From positions 1 through 35,503 of the forward strand of contig JAIPMN010007348.1 in assembly GCA_020650975.1 (NCBI GenBank): DNA of 35,503 nt. Direction: 5' to 3'. Made by a program: the position numbers and the translations under genes. The notes beneath the pieces are model-generated. The model was not told the DNA's origin. It saw only the letters and a program-made list of their open reading frames with translations, and searched no databases. This document shows, one piece after another, positions 10,140 through 20,600 of the stretch. Origin of the DNA: Apostichopus californicus (Eukaryota; Echinodermata; Holothuroidea; Aspidochirotida; Stichopodidae). The first letter of the stretch is position 1. The number at the start of each line of letters is the position of its first letter.

Positions 10140-13100
10140 GTAAGCACGCAAAGATTTTCTACCAAATTGTAAAGGTATGTTAATAATAATAATAGTATAG
10201 TGATATACAAGAACATGGGCCTAGCCTAATATCAAGCGTACAGTATGCCTAGCTTGATGTGTTCTACGAAGTAGTAGTAATATGACAAATTTCGACCGCA
10301 TTTTCGGTGACGTGCTCAGTGAATCAGGTAAAATCAAAGTCAGCGTTACCTCGAAAGAAACGGTCATGATAATAACAATTCCTGAAATGTCTATTGAAAC
10401 CTGGCAAGATAACAGGAAGGAGAATAAAAAATAAAAAATAGATGGTTTGACTTAACCTACAGTTATTTTTGGATAATGCAAATTGTTTTGATGTTGCTCA
10501 CTGCTGATCAAATACTTAACACACACTATGCAATGTCATGTCCCCTTCATTGTCATGTAATGTCACTCATGGCTACTCGTGTCCACTTCCAAGTTAATTC
10601 AATAGCCAAGAATCAATCTCCTTCCTGCCTCCTCTCCCATTCCAAACAAGGAAGACGAAGGATATAAATATGGAAAGTAACATTATTCTGTAAGTTCTTC
10701 ACATTAGTACAACATTTTCAGGCTGGCATTTCTTTTGATACTAAATTGACGAGACATTTTCATGATCATTCAGTATTACAGTTACATGTCTCGATGTAAG
10801 GTGTTGAGAGTGGATCAAGTTGTCTGGCTGTCTTGCCCAGCCTCTTGTTTATAAGCACTGTATCTTACTGCAAAGATGAAAGTCAGAAAAATTCATGAAG
10901 CAGATGTAATTCATGTAGAGACAATCAAAGTATTTCCAAGTTATGAAATTTGTAAAGGATTTCACTGCTCAATACAGGACACCCACATAATGTTACCCTG
11001 GATATCCTTTTTCATTTACCAGAAACTTTAGTGATTTCCAAGGTAAAGGGAATAAAGGAAGTGTGTCACTGATGTAGTTGAAGCCCATTCCCATGTAGGA
11101 GGGTCAGGGGTTTGACCCTCCCTGACCCCCAAGAAAATTATAAGATCAATGTTAAATTGATAAATTCTGAGGTAAATCTAGGCTATAAATTAGGTCTGTA
11201 ATTAGTTCTCCAGGCATAGTTGTGTTTATAACAATTTTCAAAAAGGGGTGGGGAGGGGGGGGGGGAAGGGCAAAAAGGGTATGTACAATCCCATCCTTTC
11301 CCCTGAATGTACTGTCTTCAACATATTGGACCATCTGACTGTTTTCATAGGGTCAGAAATGATATTCATTGGCCCTATATAGTACACCCAGTGCATTGTT
11401 CATTATGTAGGGGATACTACTTCATAGATCAAAATCCTACAACCATAGCTGAGTAAACCATCCCATTGAATGTGAACACGTGCATTCTAGAGATACGATT
11501 CGAAGTTCTCAGTTTTCATGTAAAAACTTTGTGATTTCATTTTGAGAATATTTACATATTTTTCTCTTGTCTAGACTCCATAGCCTGGAAAAGTCTTGTA
11601 CTGGTTTACCTTATTCGTTGGTTATGACAGAAACCCAAGAAGGAAAAGAACGGGTAATTGGATACTGTCGCTTAGCGAAAGTCTTAGCCCAGAAAAAGAG
11701 CGTTCTCATTGAGACAGGTATTGTAATATCTAGATAAGAAACAGGGACATTTGGCATTTTTGACAAGTTTTGAAATGTATAATATTACTACAGTTAGTAT
11801 ATTACATAGAATAGGTATGTGGGGTCCCTATTATTATGCAGTGATGGCATATATTATCTTCTGTATTGTAATGTCTTTGATTATATCACCAAGCACCAAT
11901 GATAACCGTATGTATGAGCTTGTATTCTTCATTTACTGTAAATGTAAATACGGCCCTCCACATGTATGTAAACAAAGGCAGCCATCTTGAGATCACACCT
12001 AACCTGTATTATAGTTACCGAATAAACCTTGTTACAAATCTACCCAATTCTTTGTGTAAACATCACATGTATGTTGATGAAAGGTTATACTGTATGTTGA
12101 CAAATGGGCACAGAGACTTCGAGGTACATATTTCTCAATTTATACGTACAAGTTTACTGTATAGAACAAGAATTGCCATAAATAGTTTCGTTTTTGGTGT
12201 CACTCGGTAGGAAACTGTGGATAAGGCTAGGCCTATTGGAAGACTAAAATTCTCTGTACAGTATAAATCTCACAATTTGGATTTTCAAAGAGAAGACCCT
12301 GATGTAGACAAAGGCATTACGAAAGGGAAAATGACTATCTCCAAATGTGGACAATATTTTATAACTAATAGTTAGGCAGATGCAGATTTTCAAGAATTAT
12401 GTAACGAGGGCGCTTCAAAAATTATGTCAGCGAGCCACATCATAAGTTAAACAATTCCCCTCTCAGCATATGAATTGTACACTTGCTCTCGGAGATTGTT
12501 CGGAAGTTGGTGCAAAATGCTGGATTGCCAAGCATGTGGTTATGTAAACAGGAGAGGGGATGGAAAAGCATGGAAGGGTAAACGATATTATGTCATTGAT
12601 TCCTGACGGGAAATGGTTCCCAGAGAAAAGAGAACGCACAAAAGCACCAGGCTTGCCCTTCCGTCTCAGAACTGTTACTAGTGTTGGCAGTACTTGCATC
12701 AGAGTAAAGTCTGCCAGTGTCAGCCACAGATGTGATCTGTTTAGCAAGCTCTACTGTAGGTCTCGTTGCCTCAGTTCCTCCACTGTGTATTCAGACTCGA
12801 TTTAATAGCGGTCAAGTCCAAATGCATCCATGTTTTCTATTTTGCACAAATTCCCGAGCCCGGAAAGTGTTTCGGAAGAAAAATTTGACTTTATTATCGT
12901 GAACGGCACATAGGAAATGTTTGTTTTGAAATGCGAAATGTGGCTTGCTTAAGTCACGTAACAAGCGGTAACTGTCAGAATTCAAGCAAAATGGCGAATA
13001 CCATGGGTGACAATTAAATAGATAATTTCTTAAAGTTGAAAGAAATGTTTTCAAGCATTGTGTTGCAATGAGCAAAACGGTGGTCTCTATGCAGAAAAGT

Positions 13101-15306
13101 CTAGGGTATATTATTTCTCCTTTAATGCTTAAGGAAAAAAAGAAATGAATATGGATATAATGTAGACCTGCATGAATGAACAACTATTTGAAATTTAGAA
13201 GGTCCACTGTTTGCCTTTCTGCAGTTGTAATCCAAAAGGAGAGACGAGGTCAGGGCCTCGGGAGGAAATTGATGAAACTAGCCGAGGATCATGCCAGAAA
13301 TCAAGGGTATGATGCCATATACCTCTGCACCTATGACAAGGAAAAATTCTACGAACGTCTAGGTTACGACTACTGTAAACCGGTCAACACGCTTGGTGCT
13401 CAGGTGAAGTTGTCAACTTTTCATATGATTCAAAGTATATTCCTACAGTATGTTACAAGTTTAAACAGCCGTTTAATTTGTTTTAATAATGGAAATAAGC
13501 TGCACTTTTAATATCCGGTTATTCTTATGTCTTGTAAGGATTGCATTGCAGCTTAGTTTCATTCTCAAACAAAATAATATTAAAACTGAACATTTATCTT
13601 GTAACACATATTTAAAATTTGACTTTTGGATGTGTCTGGTATGTGTTTCTCAGCAGAAAACAATGCCATTTATAACTTTACATCAATGCTACCTCACAAA
13701 CCCAACAGTCCCATATAGTATTGAACACTACAATTATAGAAGGAGGGAGAGTTAGATCCAGGGTGGTATCTCAGTGTTTATATAATAGACCTCCTCTCTG
13801 CTGTACAGGACCATGATTCATGTTACATATCATCGATAGTAATATTGGTTTAAGTTCGTCCTCGGATTTTATGCATTTACCAGTTAAAACAACATCTTTT
13901 ATACAACACCTAATTGTATTCTGGTCATTTGATTGGTCAATTGCTCATTGATTGCATGCAAAATCCGCTCTATTGCACTCTATGAAATAGAACCATGGGT
14001 TATACTTTTTTGATAGCACTTTTTTCAATGGTAAGAGAGCAGAGAAACCTGTCTGTCAATACAATCTGTTGCATGAGTGCATTTTACATCCAATTATATC
14101 CAAATTTGAAGGTGTTGTATAAAACAAATAATGAATGGTTTCCATTCGTGCAATAGTGCAAATATTTCAGTCGTTGAAAGATGTAATTTGTTCCATTCAA
14201 CTCGGCTGCGCCTCGTTGAATGGAACATTCCATCTTTCAACTCATGAAATATTTGCACTGTTGCACTCATAACCATTCATTATTTGTATAATATTCCATC
14301 AGAAGTGTGTTTCAAACTTTTGATGAGCACTATGACTCTATGAGTGTATCTGTCAACCCTGAAGTAAGTGGTATCATTTTGTTCAGAGGACCTGGAAAAG
14401 TCTGTCTTCTTAATAATTGTGCAAATCACTTGACCAAAAGGGGAAAGAAAGTAAACCCTCAAACATGTAAACATGTCTTGTATGCCAAAACAAGGCCAAA
14501 ACAAAACAAACAGATATACATATGACAAAGTCTGGGTGAATGTCTGATGAGAAATTTGTTTCCAAAAATGCATCCACACGGCGTTCCTACCGAAGTTTTC
14601 TCTTTCTTTTTTTGTTTTGGTTTTCCTGACAAAGGTTAGTTTAATCAGCATCTCAAATAAATATGGAAACAGTAGTTATTCCGGATGAATAATTCTTTTA
14701 GTGGAATGATTGGAACATCCACATAAAGAGAAAACATTGTCTGCCCTCAAAAAAGAAAAAAAATACACAAGCACCTCTAGTTAAAAGCACCCTGCTAGTT
14801 TTAAGTGCACAGTTGTGATGAATATAAACATATGAATAATTTTGTTAAATCGTTCAGTAGTAAAATTGGACAAATTTTGGTCACATTTTCACAATGAATG
14901 CTGGTTGTGTATCTTCATTAATACCTCCACGTTAGGGGTGAGTCTTTTTCCGGCAATGGTAATTTACTGATTTTCTTTTCCTTCTCATGTACAGATGTTA
15001 GAGAACTGTGCTGTGGAAATGAAGACCAACACACCTATACCTTTCAAGGAAGATTCATGCAGCGGCGAGTGCAATTCGTCTGTGATTCCGATGGAAAACG
15101 ACGATGTCATCACTGGAAATGAAAACATGAATAATACATCTCAGGACGGCATCTCTTCTATGGAATCACAGAGTACCCCTCCTCTCACATTGGTGCAATC
15201 TCCCCCTCCTCCTCCTCCTCCCCCACCACCACCTCCTCCTCCTTCGTTGTGCTGTTCTGGAGCAACGACTTTATTTTGGATGACCAAGAACCTGGGAGCA
15301 GCTTGA
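10042..15306 (+). CDS. NAA80: NAA80 homologue: actin N-terminal acetyltransferase (GNAT family)
   Basis: Four exons (10042-10139, 11575-11717, 13225-13403, 14995-15306) join in frame to 243 codons plus TGA; human NAA80 has about 290-310. The start ATG has a good context (AACATGG). Features in order: VINSEWPRSKAMRLHSL (residues about 21-37), matching the conserved substrate-side segment in the human protein; VIGYCRLAKVL; ETVVIQKERRGQGLGRKLM with the acetyl-CoA-binding R-x-x-G-x-G loop; FYERLGYDYCKPV; an uninterrupted run of 14 prolines, as in the profilin-binding loop of human NAA80; and a C-terminal FWMTKNL equivalent to human FWMEKDI. Known role: acetylation of the acidic N-terminus of processed actin in the cytosol, with profilin as cofactor. 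The human coding region is in one exon, whereas here it is split by three introns. Confidence 0.93.
10282..10434 (+). CDS. Small open frame (50 codons) inside NAA80 intron 1
   Basis: ATG opens MTNFDRIFGDVLSESGKIKV and runs to TAA at 10432-10434. The composition is protein-like (aromatic, acidic and Ser/Thr mix). A GT lies at 10328-10329 (GAATCAG|GTAAAA), so the first 15 codons could instead be an alternative first exon. No family recognised. It starts only about 140 bp after the NAA80 exon 1 donor. Could be chance. Confidence 0.25.
   Translation: MTNFDRIFGDVLSESGKIKVSVTSKETVMIITIPEMSIETWQDNRKENKK
11575..11717 (+). CDS. NAA80: NAA80 exon 2
   Basis: Acceptor tcttgtctag, donor GACAG|GTATTG; 1 + 47 codons + 1 base. 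Encodes LHSLEKSCTGLPYSLVMTET, the strand IGYCRLAKVLAQ and the start of the acetyl-CoA-binding strand (SVLIETV). Confidence 0.92.
12463..13020. other. Higher-GC stretch in NAA80 intron 2
   Basis: Open frames exist on both strands (12463-12747 minus, 12560-12805 plus) but none is recognisable or bordered by convincing splice sites. At 12988 AAAATGGCG matches a YY1-type motif and opens an 8-codon frame. Possibly an old insertion; no function supported. Confidence 0.3.
13225..13403 (+). CDS. NAA80: NAA80 exon 3 (GNAT acetyl-CoA motif)
   Basis: Acceptor tttctgcag, donor GCTCAG|GTGAAG; two bases plus 59 codons, phase 0. Encodes VIQKERRGQGLGRKLMKLAE, HARNQGYDAIYLCTYD and KFYERLGYDY, the most diagnostic GNAT part. 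Confidence 0.95.
13897..14124. mobile_element. MITE-like element with 14-bp terminal inverted repeats
   Basis: TTTTATACAACACC (13897-13910) is matched exactly by its reverse complement GGTGTTGTATAAAA (14111-14124), about 200 bp apart, in NAA80 intron 3. No transposase frame inside. It abuts the foldback at 14119-14290 and may be one composite element with it. Confidence 0.6.
14119..14290. mobile_element. Foldback (long inverted repeat) element
   Basis: Two arms of about 75-83 bp, 14119-14201 and 14215-14290, are near-perfect reverse complements with a 13-nt loop around CTCGGCTGCGCCT. Shared pieces include GTTCCATTCAAC / GTTGAATGGAAC and GTGCAAATATTTCA / TGAAATATTTGCAC. Non-autonomous foldback or MITE. 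Confidence 0.75.
14995..15306 (+). CDS. NAA80: NAA80 exon 4 (acidic linker, polyproline, C-terminal strand)
   Basis: Acceptor catgtacag, 103 codons to TGA. A Ser/Asn/Glu-rich linker is followed by 14 prolines coded by CCT/CCC/CCA mixtures (15202-15243), then LCCSGATTLFWMTKNLGAA. The mixed proline codons suggest selection on the protein, not a pure CCT microsatellite. Confidence 0.93.
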   Translation: MLENCAVEMKTNTPIPFKEDSCSGECNSSVIPMENDDVITGNENMNNTSQDGISSMESQSTPPLTLVQSPPPPPPPPPPPPPPSLCCSGATTLFWMTKNLGAA

Positions 15307-17209
15307 ACGCAATCATAGATCTCAGGTTCCTGAGACACAATGCAAGACGAATCTTCTTCAATTTGATGATTTCACCGTTGACAGGTGACAGGTATTAAAA
15401 ATTCATACAAGTAATCTACCTCAATGCTCAGCAAATTATTTGTTTTCCTTTGTGTTTTTTTGTTTTCACAAAGTAAAGATACATAATACCAATTAATTTA
15501 TTGTATAAAATTACAAAGCAGGAGGTAAATCTGGCTAAGAATGAAATTTCAAATGTGGTCATTATTCTTCTGTGTCGAGGAACGTATGAATATACATGAG
15601 GAAAGTAGAGAGTAGATATTCTTGCTGGGGTTTCCATCGGTGTTAGTTCAATTTTAAAGGCAATGAAGTCTCGCCCCAAACCGTGTGCTGTGCTCTGAAA
15701 AAGTTAACTTTCCGTTGCTTGCAAGTGAAGTTTTCTGCTTGTCGCTAAAAAATGCAGACAGTAATGAAACGTGATACCTTGTTACCTTTAGCTGGACCTG
15801 AGATGTCCATCGCTGTATCGTTTGTACACTGTGCTGTGGGTATTGACCGCAGCTGTATAAACTGACTGTACACTAGTGTCTAATTACCGAAGGTAGCAAA
15901 CTGTGTGCGTATTTTCTGGGATCGATGGAGGTGTGTAACACTTCTGTTTCACCTCATTCGAAACTACTGTAGGTCAGATTACCGGCATTAGACGTTCTTT
16001 TTGCACGAGTCTTCACTCCTTTAAAGTCAATGATGATTCTACAAGCATCCAGTACTGAAACATACAGTACATTATCCACACAGGTATTGAAATCATCAAG
16101 AGGTGCCTTCACAGAAGTTAACAAATGCTTTTTCCTTTTTTTAGAGAAAAACAATTCATTTATATTGAAGGTTCATTTATACCAGAATCAGAAGATAAAT
16201 ATCGCCACCATGGTTTAAGTTTTAATTTATTCGATCGTTCTTCTGTGTCAAGGAACATATCACTCAATGAGACTGCATGAGTAAAGTAGGGAACGTTTTT
16301 GTAGTGACTGCACTGTTTACCGAGGTTTCCATAGATCAATTTTTTAAAGTTTTAAATAAATTATGGTAATGTATCAATCAAATACATCACTTAACAGAAG
16401 TCTTCCAAAGGTGCCTTCGAATTTCTCAAAGACATACTGTAGCATTTGGCTACTATTGCAAAATTGTATTCACTTTTAATAAATAAGAATTATGTGAGGT
16501 ACATGTTTCATTATTATAGGTCATTGTTAAAATTCTTTCCTCTAGAAGTGACCTTGAAAACCAAATTTGAACTGTTATTGATTAATGTACAAAGTGTCTG
16601 TGATACTCTGAAATATTCTACAACTGATCTTTCCTTTCGTTATGTTTGCAAGGTAGGGGAACTTGGGAAAGCAAGGGGTGGGAAGGTGAGGTTGGCAGGG
16701 TTGGGTGGAAGCTGTAAAAAACATTGTCTTCCAAATAATTGTTAATGGTCACTCTTTGGACCAGCGTCAAGCTGAATCAGATTGAACAAACTTGTCCATT
16801 TCAAGTTTACGATTTGAGGTTTCTGTGTAACGCTTTTTGTATGGGGGGGGGGGGGGTTAGGGCTTTAATGGGAACTGTTTTGCACTCCTGATATCTTACT
16901 TAACTAAAGTAAAACTAATTATTTGGAGGGTATGAAATTTCTCATGATTCTCAAATCCTGCTGATCTCAATTTGAATTCAGTTGATCTCTCACATTTGTG
17001 TTGTGATCATTGTGGGTTATATCAGAAATGAATTTTGAAAGGGTTAGTTTCTATTCTGTGAGAGATTTGTAGAAATGATGATCTGTGGTAAAATATGGTT
17101 AAAACATCTATTTAATGTATTGATTGCATTAAAAAACACTAATAAATTATTACACATGCTTGCCAAAAATATACTGTGTACAATTGTATTAAATTACACC
17201 AGTCATGTT
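15307..17209. other. NAA80 3' UTR and convergent intergenic region
   Basis: No coding exon recognised. Two segments (about 15560-15660 and 16235-16335) share a diverged motif, TTCTTCTGTGTC followed by AGGAAC and ending near AAAGTAG, so part of the region looks like an old duplication. A poly-G run lies at 16843-16856. Confidence 0.4.
16355..16360 (+). terminator. Candidate NAA80 poly(A) signal AATAAA
   Basis: About 1.05 kb after the NAA80 stop. Another AATAAA lies near 16476. The choice is a guess; no transcript evidence. Confidence 0.3.
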
Positions 17210-17215
17210 TTTATT
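17210..17215 (-). terminator. Candidate poly(A) signal (minus strand) for the microexon gene
   Basis: TTTATT on the plus strand, i.e. AATAAA on the minus strand, about 335 bp downstream of the stop at 17546. Position fits a short 3' UTR. Confidence 0.4.
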
Positions 17216-17545
17216 ACAAATTAATTGACAAATCTGTCAAAATATTACTAACTGCACTGATACCTGTATCACACTACAAGTTGAATATTATATAAACAAA
17301 TTTAAATTTCAAGAAGCTGCTGTAATAAATTAAATTAAATCTTAAATTAAATCCTAACTTTTTGAGAGACTAAAAACAACTCAAATATTAAGCAATGTTA
17401 ATGTTTTTGCTAATTTGTTTACGATAAACAGGTTTCTACAGTAACGGATGGCCCTTAATTATGTGTGCTTCAATTTAGGTTACCCAAAAATTTCTTCCTT
17501 ATGTCAAATCCCTCTCAATACAATACACTGATCAATTCACAGGTG

Positions 17546-17690
17546 CTATTCTGTAACAGGTGCCGGTCTATTAAGGTCAACATGCTGTTCGGGATCTGAT
17601 AATAAACCCATCATTTTCTTATCACTTTCTCCACCAGAATGTATACTCGTTTTTGCTGGAAAGTTTCTGTGCGGTTTTGAAATAGCAGCG
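17546..17690 (-). CDS. Terminal exon of the microexon gene
   Basis: Acceptor ctttttacag on the minus strand; one base completes a TCC codon, then 47 codons to TAG. The tail is polar: AAISKPHRNFPAK, SGGESDKKMM, DPEQHVDLNRPAPVTE. A competing frame from the same acceptor is open for only 22 codons. Confidence 0.6.
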
Positions 17691-20600
17691 CTGTAAAAAG
17701 TCGTGGCACGAGTTTCAAAATATGAAAAGTGAAGTGACTCTGTAAAGTATTCCCCTTAACAACAACAGTCGGGGTAATCGCTTGGAATGACTGTTACTGC
17801 AAAATGAAGTGATGACCGGTAGCACTATACTTGTTGAGTATTAAAGTATAACTCTATAGCACCTTGGGTACTTGCTAGGACCTCTCACACGTCCTTACTG
17901 GGGATAAAACACTTCAAAATCGTAGACTAACCTTTTATTTGGACAACTGAGACCTATTAGGACGGAAAGTACAACATACAAGAAATGACAAATGTTAATT
18001 TTCTATTATTTTCATTATATTTTTGAGATATTAAATTTTGCAGCTGTATCTTACATTAAACATGATTATACTGCCAATCATTGCACCTGTTCCTTTCACA
18101 GTAACTTAACCGCTGGTTTTCTAATTAAGTAAAATTTTGGCTTCTACGATTCATTCATACGGTATTAATGGTCCTAGCTGATTTTCTCTCTGATATCGCT
18201 ACACTCTGGCAGATAACTATGTACTTTAATCTCATAAATATACAGAAAACGTAACACTCCTCCTCTCTACATAACATCGACTATTACCGTTTATTCATCT
18301 CACATTGATGAAATCAAACACGACCCATTTCCAATATACACTAAAGCAAAACAATATTGCAACAACTCGTATGCTTTTTCTTCTTTTCTCTGTTGTTGTT
18401 GCATGTTACATGGATACATAGTACAATTATATATTACATTATACGAGGTAAGATCTTACCATACCTGGAATGAACAACAATCTAACCACTCTCATACCCC
18501 CCAACCCCCCCACCCCTTTCCCAATTCCCCATCCACCCCTCTGTATAGTCTGTCATTTGAAACCATAACTCCTTCTAGAAAACATTTCATACTATAAAGG
18601 CCAATCAGATGTGCATAAGGGAAAATCACAAAAAGTTTACAATCCTTCCATTTGATCTTCAAAAGTACTCTAGGAGTGTATACAATTTATCACTACTGGT
18701 GAATCTTTTCAGGTCATGTGTGCTATACATTGTTATAACCTTTGACAAGTTTCTTTCCTTGACATTGGGACTCTCCAAATTATTTCCAGACATTTGCATA
18801 GGAGGAGGAGGCGGCTAACTTTAAGATGATCACTTCTCACAGAGTGGCAAGTGGCAACAGATGCTTCTTTGAGTGATTGAAACATGAGTAACCATTATTA
18901 ATCTTTCTAGCCTATTTGTAGACAACTGATGCCACTGCTAGTATCAGTCTATCCTTCCTCACTGTGATAGCATTCTGCCGGATTTGACTTACGAGAACAT
19001 CTCGATTTGGCCGTCCTTCATGTTAGAACCATCTGGAACGGAGACTGTTTAGCTTGCTAAACAACAAAAAATAGTCACCCTATAAAAAGTTTACGTCCAT
19101 ACATACGTCTGTGACTGAATAGTAAAGGCAAAGTATTTGTAAAGGAATAAAGCAAATAATTTCACTCTCTCCAGTCAACTGCTTCTCACAAAGCATCTAC
19201 TGTAATCTTTAAATGTAGTTTGAAATGACAAAGTTTTTGAAACAGTAAAGAGATTATTGACTAGAAAAGGTTGAAATCTTAACCTTGGACTACAAGCCCT
19301 GCAACCTGTCAACTGAGTTTATTATCCAGCCTTAAAGTGATGTGATCCATATTAACCATTCCCTTGCTGGGGTGGGGGGGGGGAGGGGAGACAATCAAAA
19401 TCCATTGCAATCACTACATTATTAGTTTATGACATTATCTTACATTTGCATATGTTTATAAAATATGAGATATTGAGAAGGTTAAGCAAAATTGCAAATA
19501 CTCGGCTCTCTCTTGCCAATTGTATCTGCCCCCTCCCCCTGCCCCTTCACCTAACCTTGATACTGCCCAGACAAAATGCCATAGAAATGCTCTACCCTTG
19601 CATTGTCTTCTTTTTTTCTTTTTTCTTTTTTTTGATGATAATGATGATGATGATGCATCAAAAACAAGTATTGAAGAGATTCTCCAACTAATATATTTTA
19701 ATATTTCTGTATATACAAATTTAAATTGAATACTGAATAGCTGATAAGAATGGTAAAATGTGATTTACCAAATGAGTATGGCTCCACACATCTAGTTGAC
19801 GGAAGAAAATAAACGCAGAGCTTTAAATAGAGGATTGTATGACTAACAACTGTACCTTATCTGTAAAGCTGACATGGCATTTCAAAGTTTCATGAAAAAT
19901 TTATTTTTATGACTGATATAGAAGACAAGAAACTTACTTCAACTTTTTGTAAAACATACTTTTTTTTTTAGCACAAGTGATTTCTGCTTACTCCGAAAGG
20001 TCATCAGTATCGTCCCCAACTATGCTAGAAAAAGTCAGATTGCGGTCACCTGCGTTCAAAATTTCAACAAGCATTTTACTGCCCCTCTAAAAGCAGTTAT
20101 CAACGATGAGTTATTCGATTGTCTGATTTCGATAATCTTCAATGGTGATGAATAATATGGAGGAACAAAGTCTCTAGGAAAGTACTTTTGAACAATGCAA
20201 TTTTAAACGTCCTCATATTTGGAGCCAATACTAACGATCTTTTAAGTCTTCATGTTCACACCTCTTTAAAACTTAAGTTTTACTCTGAATGTATCTCTGA
20301 CAATTTGACCTTGAAAATCTTGACTGAAAATATTTCAAATTAAGTTGATGAGAGGAAATCTTACTTTTAAGGCATTGCCAAATTGTTTGGCTGACAGTTG
20401 AGGAATTTAGCAATCTAGCCAATAGAAATCAAGCATTTCTATAGTCTAACCAATAGAAAACAAGCATTTATATAGTCTAGCCAATAGAAAACAAGTATTT
20501 CTATCTATAGTCCAGCCAATAGAAAACAAGCATTTCTATCTATAGTCTAGCCAATAGAAAACAAGTATTTCTATCTAAAGTCCAGCCAATAGAAAACAAG

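Noticed and set aside
15141..15338. Minus-strand poly-glycine frame
   Set aside because: Antisense of the NAA80 polyproline codons.
20375..20400. A 26-nt minus-strand segment with acceptor and GTAAG donor (coding KQFGNALK in one frame)
   Set aside because: Its phase cannot be reconciled with either the upstream exon at 20924-21030 or the downstream exon at 19992-20084 without a stop.
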